Source: MWBF01 sp964614645 (GTDB taxonomy: Bacteria; Chloroflexota; Anaerolineae; CG2-30-64-16). From it: a stretch of DNA of 64,000 nucleotides. Shown one piece after another: positions 26,301 through 33,198 of this stretch. The position numbers were made by a program, and so were the translations under genes. The DNA is taken from the NCBI GenBank assembly GCA_964614645.1, contig CAZTMA010000001.1:61304-125303 (forward strand), read 5' to 3'. The notes below the pieces were generated by a model that was not told where the DNA came from, searched no databases, and saw nothing but the letters and a program-made list of their open reading frames with translations. How positions within the stretch are numbered: position 1 is the first letter of the stretch; each line of letters starts with the position of its first letter.

Positions 26301-26635
26301 CACTCGACGTTATACCCTTCGTCCGTCATGTCGATGCAGGGGCGCGGAATCTCCAGCTCATCGAGGATCTGGACCGTCTTCAGCTCCATGAACCGGCCGC
26401 CGCAGAGCCATGCCGTGACGATGTTCTGGCTGAGCTGGGTGTGCGGCCCGGCAGACGGGCCGATGGGGGTGAGCAGCAGCTTGCCGTACAGGTCGCGCGT
26501 CACGTAGGGCGCGTCGGGCTTCGGCGTGTAGAAGAAGGAGCGGTGAATTCCGAAGATGGACTGCGTCGTCTCGTATTCCTTCAGGATACGCTTGAGCAAC
26601 AGGCCAAACGGCTGTGGCCGCAAGATATCAGACAT
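23363..26635 (-). CDS. ygfK: YgfK-family putative selenate reductase/flavoprotein oxidoreductase subunit
   Basis: A 1090-residue iron-sulfur flavoprotein. The N-terminal half is a DHOD/pyrimidine-like barrel (LLLTPIGPSAGPHTQLSQNIV, GYNLEGIQSP, MHGCPPDEIERIARYL, GVKLSNTLAMHNH). The middle has a GltD-like cysteine cluster (CIAHCAVCQDVPEY, CNHLCQTRC), then two dinucleotide folds (VAVIGSGPSGFSAAFYLA and ALVIGGGDTAMDAVRT) and the flavin motif GIYAGGDVA. The end has ferredoxin-like clusters (CLQCTSYCDKCVEVCPN and CNACGDCTIFC). E. coli YgfK is slightly shorter. The family is part of the anaerobic purine degradation cluster, probably reducing a purine intermediate with NADPH; the old selenate reductase name is not well founded. 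ATG follows GGAG by eight bases. Confidence 0.93.
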   Translation of the reverse strand: MSDILRPQPFGLLLKRILKEYETTQSIFGIHRSFFYTPKPDAPYVTRDLYGKLLLTPIGPSAGPHTQLSQNIVTAWLCGGRFMELKTVQILDELEIPRPCIDMTDEGYNVEWSQELKLEESAQEYINAWAFVHILPRLLGWEHAPQGAIFDMSIGYNLEGIQSPRMTAFMDALSDASGPLAEIRDTLRRDFPQFADIDIPARVTNSVTLSTMHGCPPDEIERIARYLMTERGLHTIVKLNPTLLGKEQVLDILHRSLGFTEIHIPDSVFEHDLKYPKALELIRTLQDVGRAQGVVFGVKLSNTLAMHNHKGWMPGDEMYMSGRALYPVTMNLFAKLAHEFDGDLQVSYSAGADALNVATTLSCGALPITACSDLLKPGGYARLGQWLENLEAAMNEAGATSPAEFSRNKLANLTAAAADALADHRYKKEAFPYGLPKVNDGLGFFDCVVAPCIAHCAVCQDVPEYAWAISEGNYDQALEVILARNPLPGVTGYVCNHLCQTRCTRNDYEQTIAIRALKRYAEEHGQVAPLVPATPIGKQVAVIGSGPSGFSAAFYLALNGVKVHMYEARDVIGGMMRLVPVFRLPWEVIQRDVDRILDLGVELELNRRIANRPEALLSEGYDAVYVATGFERDTPLDIPDIAGPGVHAALTLLDRTRRGERVDLGRRALVIGGGDTAMDAVRTSRRLTGNPTTIVYRRTRAEMPASPEELEGALEEGNILEELVSPVSVVRKDGQVTGLQCVRNALGEPGPDGRRRPVPIRGSDFIIPCDAVIVAVGQSPDVSFLDGSVVTLCDEGGIGIDPASGQTAAAGIYAGGDVAQAGPESIIAACADGRRAAEAICRQFGINFAQPPAHMPKLSEDDILANKQMRVRKLPQQQPPMLPIELREDFDLIELAFTDEQARAEGARCLQCTSYCDKCVEVCPNRANWTFKIRPVRWQVPALAVQDGELIVAGSEAFEVVQDRQILNVNDFCNACGDCTIFCVHEGQPWFDKPRLFLDEPDFLLADHNAYRIIGDTVYRRHEGRAAQLTRQNGHLLYEDEAVQVMLARDFQVREMRLKQPFAGAHSLRDAAEMLIVLEGVSESLPGLVL

Positions 26636-26655
26636 TGTGGAAACTCCAACGATCT

Positions 26656-26747
26656 AATAGGACGCTGATGACGCTGATTGAACTGACTATTTTGATCTAT
26701 AAAGACATCATGCAAATCCGTTTCATCAGCGTGATCAGCGTTCTATT
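26656..26747. repeat. ACGCTGAT inverted repeat at the lipase gene end
   Basis: Arms 26656-26678 and 26725-26747 match at 21 of 23 positions (AATAG-ACGCTGAT units). The right arm runs through the stop codon of the lipase gene, so the element supplies its last bases and a probable 3' hairpin. Confidence 0.65.
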
Positions 26748-27579
26748 GTGGTATGTGTGCGTCCAGCCAGGCGATGTTGTAGCACAGCACGTCGGTCTTT
26801 TCCGGCTCGTTGTGCGTTTCGTGGTACAGGCCTGACCAGAGCCTGACCGTGACGTCACCTCTGAGGTGGCTGGCAAATTCCTCGGTGGCAGTGGCAGAGG
26901 TGATACGGTCGTCAGTGCCGTGGACCAGCAGCAGCGGCACCTGCGGGAACTCGGCCGCGTGTGCGAGCAGCCATGCGCCGGTTTCAATGCCGCCGATGCC
27001 GAGCCGGGCGGAAACCCTGTCATGCACCAGAGGATCGGCCCCGTACGCCGTAACGACCTGAGGATCGCGCGACAATGCTGACCGCTCGAGACCGTTCGCC
27101 ATGACCATGTTGGGTGCGAGCCGGCCGACCACCTTGCCGAACGCCATTTTTGCGCGTTGCGGGTTGCCTCCCAGCCGCAGGGCCGGACTGGTCGAGACAA
27201 CGCCCGCGATCTGCGGCTTCCGGCGCATGGTGTAGTGCAGCACGATGGTGCCCCCGAGGCTGTGACCATAGAGAAAACGGGGCTTGCCAGGATAGCGTTG
27301 CTCGGCTTCTGCAAGGAGCCCGGCACAGCTATCGCTCAACTGGTCGAAAGGCGGGGTCACCCCGCGCGGCCCTGCAGTCTTGCCATGGCCCGGCAAGTCA
27401 CACGCTAAAACCGCGTACCCCGCGTGGTTGAATTCTGCGGCGACATGGGTATAGCGTCCGCTGTGTTCGCCCAGGCCATGAATCAAGGCGACAACGGCCT
27501 TGGGCCGGGCGGGTGACCACACACGGCCATACAACTGCTGGCCGTCCGGCGCGGTCAGGGTAAAGTTGCTCTCCGCCAT
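26743..27579 (-). CDS. alpha/beta hydrolase, monoacylglycerol lipase-like
   Basis: A 278-residue hydrolase of the serine aminopeptidase S33/lysophospholipase type. ALIHGLGEHSGRYTHVA is the family oxyanion signature, YGHSLGGTIVLHY the nucleophile elbow, and LLVHGTDDRITSA with LYHETHNEPEK supply the Asp and His. The better start is the ATG at 27577-27579, eight bases from GGAGAGG; a GTG three codons earlier is possible. It lies between ygfK and the PLP lyase gene, but nothing in its sequence ties it to purines. The 5' flank has the AGAAACCCGGTTTCT repeat. Confidence 0.88.
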   Translation of the reverse strand: MAESNFTLTAPDGQQLYGRVWSPARPKAVVALIHGLGEHSGRYTHVAAEFNHAGYAVLACDLPGHGKTAGPRGVTPPFDQLSDSCAGLLAEAEQRYPGKPRFLYGHSLGGTIVLHYTMRRKPQIAGVVSTSPALRLGGNPQRAKMAFGKVVGRLAPNMVMANGLERSALSRDPQVVTAYGADPLVHDRVSARLGIGGIETGAWLLAHAAEFPQVPLLLVHGTDDRITSATATEEFASHLRGDVTVRLWSGLYHETHNEPEKTDVLCYNIAWLDAHIPQ

Positions 27580-27618
27580 TGGATGCACCTCTCCGTGAAA
27601 CTGGATTCATTTTAATCG

Positions 27619-27651
27619 AGAAACCCGGTTTCTGCCAGAAACCCGGTTTCT
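27619..27651. repeat. tandem AGAAACCCGGTTTCT palindromes
   Basis: Two copies of a 15-base palindrome lie at 27619-27633 and 27637-27651, an 18-bp period. A third copy of the core is at 62900-62914 and a degraded one near 51390-51424, so this is a dispersed intergenic family. Confidence 0.7.
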
Positions 27652-27693
27652 GGCGCGGCTTATATAAACCGAGAGACGGGGCTTCCCCGGCCC

Positions 27694-29154
27694 CTACAAG
27701 AGCCCCACCTCCGCGTTGAACTCCTCGATGAGCGCGTCGATCGCGTCCGACTGGCCCTGCACGCCCGCCCAGTAATCGCGCTGGTACCACTGCGCCTGGA
27801 TTTCGGCGTAGGTCTTGCCCTGCTGCTCGACCCAGGTGTAGTACTTCAGGTTGTGCACTCGCTTGCGTGCCGGATAGGAGAGTTCCTCCATTGCATCAGT
27901 TGTCGCGCCCATCAGGTACTGGTGGTAGCTCACCGCGGCGTCGCGCGGCGTGTATTCCCCGCGCTCCGCGGTCAGCTCGTCCAGACGGCTCGTATACAGC
28001 TCCATCGAGTCGGTCAGGACCGTCAGTACGACATCGCCCTCGCCCCACTCGTACCACTTTGCCATCTTGATGGCCGAAAGGATGTTGGCTGCACCGGAGA
28101 TGCCGACCAGGTCCAGTTGTGCGATCAGGTCAGGCGCGACACCCATCTGCGCCAGGTACTGGCGACCTGCAGGCTCGTTAAACAGGCGGATAAGCTGGAT
28201 GGGGGCCTCGTCATCGATCGCCATGACCATATCGGTATTCCTGAGGTTGTGGATCCACGGCACGTGCTTGTCCCCGATGCCCTCGATGCGGTGGCTGCCG
28301 AACCCGTTGAGCAGCAGAGTCGGGCACTGCAGCGCCTCGCTGGCGCCGACCTTGCTCTGTGGGAACAGCTTCTTCAGGTAGTCGCCTGCTCCGATGGTGC
28401 CCGCGGAGCCGGTCGTGAACACAGACCCGGCCAGAGTGTCACCGGGGCCGAGCGCGGCCTGCAGCACCTCTTCCATCGCGTGTCCCGTGATGTCGTAGTG
28501 CCACAGGTGGTTGCCGAACTCGTCAAACTGGTTGAAGATGACGAGGTCCTGGCCCGACCGCCGCAGCTCCCAGCACTTATCGAAGATTTCCTTGACATTG
28601 CTCTCGCTGCCCGGCGTCGCGATGACCTCGCCCGCAACCTGCGACAGCCATTCGAACCGCTCGCGGCTCATACCTTCCGGCAGGATGGCGACGGACTCGC
28701 AGCCGAGCAGCGCGGAGTCATATGCGCCCCCGCGACAGTAGTTGCCGGTGGAGGGCCAGACGGCCTTCTGCGTCGTCGGGTCGAACTGCCCGGTGACCAG
28801 CCTGGGGACGAGGCAGCCGAAGGCTGCGCCGACCTTGTGTGCGCCGGTGGGGAACCACTTGCCGACGAGGACAAGGATGCGCGCGTCGACGCCGGTCAGC
28901 GCCCTCGGCAATTCCAGGTAGTTCGCCGGGCCGAAACCGCCGCCGTGCGCGACCGGCTCATTCTTCCACGTGATGCGGAAGAGGTTGCGCGGGTTGATGT
29001 CCCACAGGCCGATGCTGCGCAGTTCCGTCTTGATGCTGTTGGGAATCAGCGCCGGGTTCCGCATCTGGCGGAAGGTCGGGATGATGATATTGCGTTCTCG
29101 CGCACGCTGCACTGCGCGTGCGAGACGGTCGGGATGGATGGTCAGGTCAATCAT
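27694..29154 (-). CDS. fold-type II PLP-dependent lyase/synthase-like enzyme
   Basis: A 486-residue protein of the cysteine synthase/threonine ammonia-lyase superfamily. The PLP-binding lysine should be in FPTGAHKVGAAFG, the substrate loop in WPSTGNYCRGGAYDS, and the cofactor phosphate loop in TTGSAGTIGAGDYLKK. It is about 90 residues longer than 2,3-diaminopropionate ammonia-lyase (YgeX) and lacks that enzyme's usual LNAFKMLGG-like motif, so it is not an ordinary YgeX. Yet its position, with ygeW, ygeY, carbamate kinase, ssnA and ygfK, is where YgeX occurs in purine clusters. A role in deaminating a small amino acid to a keto acid is plausible inference. AGGTGAG precedes the ATG. Confidence 0.82.
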   Translation of the reverse strand: MIDLTIHPDRLARAVQRARERNIIIPTFRQMRNPALIPNSIKTELRSIGLWDINPRNLFRITWKNEPVAHGGGFGPANYLELPRALTGVDARILVLVGKWFPTGAHKVGAAFGCLVPRLVTGQFDPTTQKAVWPSTGNYCRGGAYDSALLGCESVAILPEGMSRERFEWLSQVAGEVIATPGSESNVKEIFDKCWELRRSGQDLVIFNQFDEFGNHLWHYDITGHAMEEVLQAALGPGDTLAGSVFTTGSAGTIGAGDYLKKLFPQSKVGASEALQCPTLLLNGFGSHRIEGIGDKHVPWIHNLRNTDMVMAIDDEAPIQLIRLFNEPAGRQYLAQMGVAPDLIAQLDLVGISGAANILSAIKMAKWYEWGEGDVVLTVLTDSMELYTSRLDELTAERGEYTPRDAAVSYHQYLMGATTDAMEELSYPARKRVHNLKYYTWVEQQGKTYAEIQAQWYQRDYWAGVQGQSDAIDALIEEFNAEVGLL

Positions 29155-29157
29155 ATC

Positions 29158-29700
29158 TCACCTCAGAAAGACGGAAGTCAGGCGCACGAACGCGGCCCCT
29201 AGCAGTGTGCCCAGCGTATTCAGAATCACATCGTCGATATCGGTGGCGCGCGATGCCAGGAAAAGCTGGGCGGTCTCGATGCTAAGACTGAGCAGGAAAC
29301 CGATCAGCAGCACCCGGCTCCACCAGCGGACACCGAAGTGCCGGCCGCGCTGCCCGTGCACCCGCGTTGGGAATGTGGCGACGGCCAGCGCCGCGCCAAA
29401 CGGCACAAAGACCGCGATGTTGCCCAGAAAGTCCACAAACAGGAACGCGGCCGCGGCATTGCGCTCGCCGGGGAACTCGCACCCGCCGAGCAGGCACGCC
29501 AGCGCGGGCAGCTTCCGGCTGAACGGGAGCAGGTTGACGCTGCCCGGCTGGCTGCGCTCCACGAGCGTCATGCTCAGTATCCATGCTGCCACTACGAGAG
29601 CCGCGACCCACGCCAGTCCCCGCAGCCAGGCCCCGCGGGGCACCGAAGACCTTCGAGGTCGTGCCAGCCTTCGGCTGGCCTGAGACCTCGAAGGTCTCAT
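29158..29700 (-). CDS. VanZ-like membrane protein
   Basis: A 180-residue protein with about four hydrophobic segments. Family signatures are VNLLPFSRK, FLGNIAVFVPFGAAL and the late SIETAQLFLASRATDIDDVILNTLGTLLGAAF, which carries the RxxDxDDxxxNxxG motif. VanZ confers low-level teicoplanin resistance in enterococci, but most homologues have no known function. The ATG at 29698-29700 overlaps the threonine synthase stop by ATGA. The first 18 or so residues (MRPSRSQASRRLARPRRS) are encoded by the cruciform at 29647-29697, so this start may be a repeat-derived extension. The protein is unlikely to be part of the purine route. Confidence 0.78.
   Translation of the reverse strand: MRPSRSQASRRLARPRRSSVPRGAWLRGLAWVAALVVAAWILSMTLVERSQPGSVNLLPFSRKLPALACLLGGCEFPGERNAAAAFLFVDFLGNIAVFVPFGAALAVATFPTRVHGQRGRHFGVRWWSRVLLIGFLLSLSIETAQLFLASRATDIDDVILNTLGTLLGAAFVRLTSVFLR
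29647..29697. repeat. three-armed palindromic repeat inside the VanZ-like gene start
   Basis: Outer arms 29647-29660 and 29684-29697 (AGACCTTCGAGGTC and its complement) are perfect. Inside is a second perfect stem, 29663-29669 with 29673-29679 (GCCAGCC). The element encodes the first residues of the VanZ-like protein and abuts the threonine synthase stop. Confidence 0.75.
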
Positions 29701-30947
29701 GCCGCTCTCCGCCCGAGCGCCTGCTCCACCGCGGGGAGGTTCGGGTCCACGACGAATGGCTCCCCGACCGACCGCCGCGCCGATGCGACATCCTTCAGGC
29801 CGCTGCCGGTGCACAGCACGACGATGCGCTCATCCGGCTCGACCAGGCCCTCCGCGGCCGCCTGCGCCAGCCCTGCGTACGCGGCGGCTGCAGCCGGCTC
29901 CGCGAAGACGCCGGTCGCCTGTGCCAAGGCCGGGATGGCCGCCAGGATTTGATCGTCCGTCACCCTGACATACGCGCCGCCCGTCTCCCGCACCGCGGCC
30001 AGGGCTTTGATGCGGTCGCGCGGCAGACCCGCGGAGATGCTGTCCGCGACGGTCTGCGCGACGATGGGTCGCATGTCCAGCGCGGCCGTGCCCTTGCGCC
30101 ATGCGTCGTACAGTGCGGCGGAGCCTGCTGCCTGGACGCCCATGAGCTTCGGCATCCGGTCGATCCAGCCGAGCGCCAGCAGGTCCTTCAGCCCCTTGTG
30201 GATGCCGCCGATGATGCACCCGTCGCCCGCGGGCACGAAGATGCGGTCGGGCGCATCCCAGCCGAGCTGCTCGCAGATTTCCAAGCTGGCCGTCTTCTTG
30301 CCCTCGCTCATGTAGGGGTTGTAGCCCGTGTTGCGGTTGTACCAGCCGAACGCGTGCGCCGCCTCCAGGCACAGCTCGAATGCATCGTCATACGTCCCGC
30401 GGACGAGCAGCACGGTGCTGCCGTAGACGAGCAACTGCGCAATCTTCGCCGGCGGCGCGCTCTGCGGGACAAAGATGACGTTACGCTGTCCCACGCTGGC
30501 GCACAGGCCGGCCAGGGCGGCTGCCGCATTGCCGGTGCTGGCAGTGGTGATGACCTCCGCGCCGCGCTCGCGCCCCTTGACGACTGCGATGGCGCTGGCC
30601 CGATCCTTGAACGATGCGGTCGGCAGCCGCCCGTCGTCCTTCACCCATACATGGCGCAGCCCCAACCCCTCTGCCAGCCGGTCGGTTCGATAGAGGGGTG
30701 TGCCGCCCACGGTTAGCGGCGGGACGGGGCTGCCGGCCCGGATGGGCAGGAGCGGCCGGTAGCGCCAGATGGTCGGGTCCGGGTCACGGGCCAGCCGGTC
30801 GGGGCTGAGACGCCGTGCGATCAGCCCGTAGTCGTACTGGACATCAAGGATGCCCTCGTTGCCGTGGTGCGGGCAGACATAATCCACCTCGTCCGGCGCA
30901 TACGTCCGCCCGCAGACAAGACATCTGAGCGACTTTATGTGATCCAA
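29697..30947 (-). CDS. thrC: threonine synthase-family PLP enzyme
   Basis: About 416 residues. The N-terminal cysteine set (RCLVCGRTYAPDEVDYVCPHHG) is typical of long threonine synthase-like proteins. The PLP lysine is in TASFKDRASAIAV, followed by TTASTGNAAAALAGL, and the phosphate loop is in VPAGDGCIIGGIHKG. Threonine synthase converts O-phosphohomoserine to threonine. As the second fold-type II enzyme in a purine cluster it could instead act on another beta- or gamma-substituted amino acid. The likely start is a TTG at 30945-30947, preceded by AGGAAAG; an upstream ATG at 30992 would read into the palindrome at 30976-31040. Start confidence is moderate. Confidence 0.82.
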   Translation of the reverse strand: MDHIKSLRCLVCGRTYAPDEVDYVCPHHGNEGILDVQYDYGLIARRLSPDRLARDPDPTIWRYRPLLPIRAGSPVPPLTVGGTPLYRTDRLAEGLGLRHVWVKDDGRLPTASFKDRASAIAVVKGRERGAEVITTASTGNAAAALAGLCASVGQRNVIFVPQSAPPAKIAQLLVYGSTVLLVRGTYDDAFELCLEAAHAFGWYNRNTGYNPYMSEGKKTASLEICEQLGWDAPDRIFVPAGDGCIIGGIHKGLKDLLALGWIDRMPKLMGVQAAGSAALYDAWRKGTAALDMRPIVAQTVADSISAGLPRDRIKALAAVRETGGAYVRVTDDQILAAIPALAQATGVFAEPAAAAAYAGLAQAAAEGLVEPDERIVVLCTGSGLKDVASARRSVGEPFVVDPNLPAVEQALGRRAA

Positions 30948-30975
30948 GGTCTTCTTTCCTGGCACAACGGTGAGT

Positions 30976-31040
30976 CTCACGCAAAGGCGCAAAGAACGCC
31001 AAGGGTTATCCTCTTAGCGGTCTTGGCGTCTTTGCGTGAG
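30976..31040. repeat. CTCACGCAAAG inverted repeat between two genes
   Basis: Perfect 11-base arms at 30976-30986 and 31030-31040 enclose a smaller CGCCAAG/CTTGGCG pair. It fills the space between carbamate kinase and threonine synthase genes and probably folds as an intercistronic hairpin. Confidence 0.7.
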
Positions 31041-31047
31041 CTTTACC

Positions 31048-32010
31048 TCAGTCCGGCACAATATGGGTTCCGGTTTCCCCGCGCAGCGCGCGGCCGATGT
31101 TCTCCGGGTTGGTGATGATGGCGTGTTTGCCGCCTGCTTCCATGTACCAGATGATGGCCTGGATCTTCGGCCCCATCGAGCCTTTGGCGAAGTGGGTGCC
31201 CTCGGCCAGGTAACGCTTCGCCTCGCTCAGCGTCAGCCGGTCCAGCCATTCCTGCTCCGGCTTGCCGAAATTCAGCGCGACCTTCTCGACCGCAGTAGAG
31301 ATCAGGAACAGGTCGGCCTGGATGGCACGGGCGAGCAGGCTCGATGCGAAGTCCTTGTCGATGACCGCCGCCGTGCCGATGTAATCGCCGTTGCCCTTGT
31401 CTATGACCGGGATCCCGCCGCCGCCGACGGTGATCGCGATGATGCCCGCGTTGACGATCGCCTTCACCGTGTCCAGCTCGACAATCTCCTGGGGCAGCGG
31501 TGAGGCGACCACGCGGCGCCAGCCCCGGCCCGCGTCTTCGACCACGCTCCAGTCCATTTCATCCCGCCGGCGCAGCGCCTCGGCCTCGTCCATGAAACCG
31601 CCGATAGGTTTGGTCGGGTTCTGGAAGGCCGGATCATTGCGATCCACCAGCACTTGCGTGATGATGGTCGCGACGTTTTTCTTGATGCCGCGCTGGAACA
31701 GAATGTTCTGGAGGTTCTGCTGCAGCGCATAGCCGATGGCGCCCTGGCTGTCCGCGCCGCACACATCGAGCGGCACCTCGTGCATGCCCTCGACCTTGGC
31801 CGCAATCTCCGAGCGGCGCAGGATGAAGCCGACCTGCGGCCCGTTGCCGTGGCCGATGGCAACTTCCCAGCCCGCCTCGATCATATCCGCGATATGGAAG
31901 GTCGTCTCTTTTGCCGCCTCGTATTGGTCTTCGACGCGAACGTGCTTGGCATCCTTGATCAGTGAATTGCCGCCAATGGCAACGACCGCGACTTTACGGG
32001 GGGTGGACAT
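31048..32010 (-). CDS. arcC: carbamate kinase
   Basis: Makes ATP and carbamate from carbamoyl phosphate and ADP, the energy-yielding step of arginine, agmatine and purine fermentations. The protein shows VVAIGGNSLI, GHGNGPQVGFILRRSE, the segment VPLDVCGADSQGAIGYALQQNL, VGGGGIPVI and the C-terminal FAKGSMGPKIQAIIWY, all family signatures. Length of 320 residues is normal. The ATG at 32008-32010 lies seven bases from AGGAG, better than the ATG two codons earlier, which is too close. It follows ygeW, which would provide its carbamoyl phosphate, after a 135-base spacer with a hairpin. Confidence 0.95.
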   Translation of the reverse strand: MSTPRKVAVVAIGGNSLIKDAKHVRVEDQYEAAKETTFHIADMIEAGWEVAIGHGNGPQVGFILRRSEIAAKVEGMHEVPLDVCGADSQGAIGYALQQNLQNILFQRGIKKNVATIITQVLVDRNDPAFQNPTKPIGGFMDEAEALRRRDEMDWSVVEDAGRGWRRVVASPLPQEIVELDTVKAIVNAGIIAITVGGGGIPVIDKGNGDYIGTAAVIDKDFASSLLARAIQADLFLISTAVEKVALNFGKPEQEWLDRLTLSEAKRYLAEGTHFAKGSMGPKIQAIIWYMEAGGKHAIITNPENIGRALRGETGTHIVPD

Positions 32011-32047
32011 TCGCATTCTCCTGTCAACGTCTCAGTTGAACAGAGGA

Positions 32048-32069
32048 GTCCGCACCCTCAGGTGCGGAC
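32048..32069. repeat. GTCCGCACC hairpin in the ygeW-carbamate kinase spacer
   Basis: Arms 32048-32056 and 32061-32069 are perfect with a four-base loop. A sister hairpin with the same GTCCGCA arms and following GACTCCTC lies at 62964-62985, showing a dispersed family. A looser second stem follows at about 32090-32105. Confidence 0.7.
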
Positions 32070-32145
32070 GGGCTTGTCGCCACAAAGGGCCGTTCCGCAT
32101 CTGAGGATGCTTCACTCCATGCCCTTACAGATAGTCTCTGGCGGG

Positions 32146-33126
32146 CTACGACATCGTCAACGCCATGACAGCCTTCTGGACATGCAGGCGGTTCTCAGCT
32201 TCGTCGTAGACGACCGAGTGCGGGCCGTCGATGACCTCGTCGGTCACTTCCAGGCCGCGGTCCGCGGGCAGGCAGTGCATGTAAATGGAGTCTTCCGCGG
32301 TCAGGTCCATGCGGCGCTGGTCCGTGATCCAACTGCGGTACTTGTCGATGAGGGCCTTACCATCCTCCTTGCCGGTCGTGGTCAGCAGGGGTCCCCACGA
32401 CTTCGGATAGACGACATCCGCGTCGCGGAACGCCTCGTCCATGTCATGCACCACATCGAAGCCGACGCGGTACTTGCGGGCGTTGTCGCGCGCCTGGTCC
32501 ATGATGTCCGGCATCAGCTTGAACTCCGGCGGATGGGCCAGCACCACATCGCAGCCGAAACGCGTCAGCTGCAGGATGAGCGACTGCGGGACCGAGATGG
32601 GCTTGCTGTACGAGGCCGCATAAGCCCACGAGACGACGACCTTCTTGCGGCGCAGGTCGCGGCCCTTCTTCTCGATGATCGTGAGCAGGTCCGCGAGGCA
32701 CTGGAACGGGTGATAGACATCGCACTGCATGTTGAGCACCGGCACGCGGCTGGCCTGCGCGACTTCGTTGATGTATTGGTTGCCGAACTGCCAGTCGCAC
32801 TGCCGGATGGCGATGCCGTCGAAGTAGCGCCCGAAGATTTCACCGATTTCCTTCGCGGTGTCGCCGTGGGAAATCTGCGTCGTCTCCGAGTCGATGAACG
32901 CGGCATGTCCGCCGAGCTGCGCCATGCCTGCCTCGAAGGAGCCGCGGGTGCGCGTGCTGGTGAAGAAGAAGAGCATCGCCAGCACCTTGTCGCGCAGGTA
33001 AGCATGCGGCACGCCCATCGCGCGTGCCCGTTTGAGCTCCATTGCAACGTCCAGGACGGTCTCGACCTCGTCCTTGCTGAAGTCGAGGTCGCTGATAAAG
33101 TCGCGGCCACGAAGATACGTCTGCAT
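32146..33126 (-). CDS. ygeW: knotted carbamoyltransferase YgeW
   Basis: A 326-residue ATCase/OTCase superfamily member. The carbamoyl phosphate loop is FFTSTRTRGSFE; further signatures are FDGIAIRQCDWQFGNQYINEVAQ, VPVLNMQCDVYHPFQCLADLLTI and HCLPADRGLEV. YgeW subunits have the deep trefoil knot of the acetylornithine transcarbamoylase group, and are proposed to release carbamoyl phosphate from an ureido compound in purine breakdown, feeding carbamate kinase. The protein is about 70 residues shorter than E. coli YgeW, mainly at the N-terminus. The ATG has GGAG six bases upstream. Substrate assignment rests on cluster context. Confidence 0.93.
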   Translation of the reverse strand: MQTYLRGRDFISDLDFSKDEVETVLDVAMELKRARAMGVPHAYLRDKVLAMLFFFTSTRTRGSFEAGMAQLGGHAAFIDSETTQISHGDTAKEIGEIFGRYFDGIAIRQCDWQFGNQYINEVAQASRVPVLNMQCDVYHPFQCLADLLTIIEKKGRDLRRKKVVVSWAYAASYSKPISVPQSLILQLTRFGCDVVLAHPPEFKLMPDIMDQARDNARKYRVGFDVVHDMDEAFRDADVVYPKSWGPLLTTTGKEDGKALIDKYRSWITDQRRMDLTAEDSIYMHCLPADRGLEVTDEVIDGPHSVVYDEAENRLHVQKAVMALTMS

Positions 33127-33198
33127 GAGGGTCTCCTTCGGAAATACAGATTGAAGATTGCAGATTGAAGACGATGCTCAATCGGCAATCCTTTATCG
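33127..33198. repeat. short intergenic AGATTGAAG direct repeat
   Basis: Between ygeY and ygeW, CAGATTGAAGATTG is followed by CAGATTGAAG at 33147-33170. Only this partial copy of a repeat is present. The GGAG of the ygeW gene lies at about 33133-33136. Confidence 0.45.
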
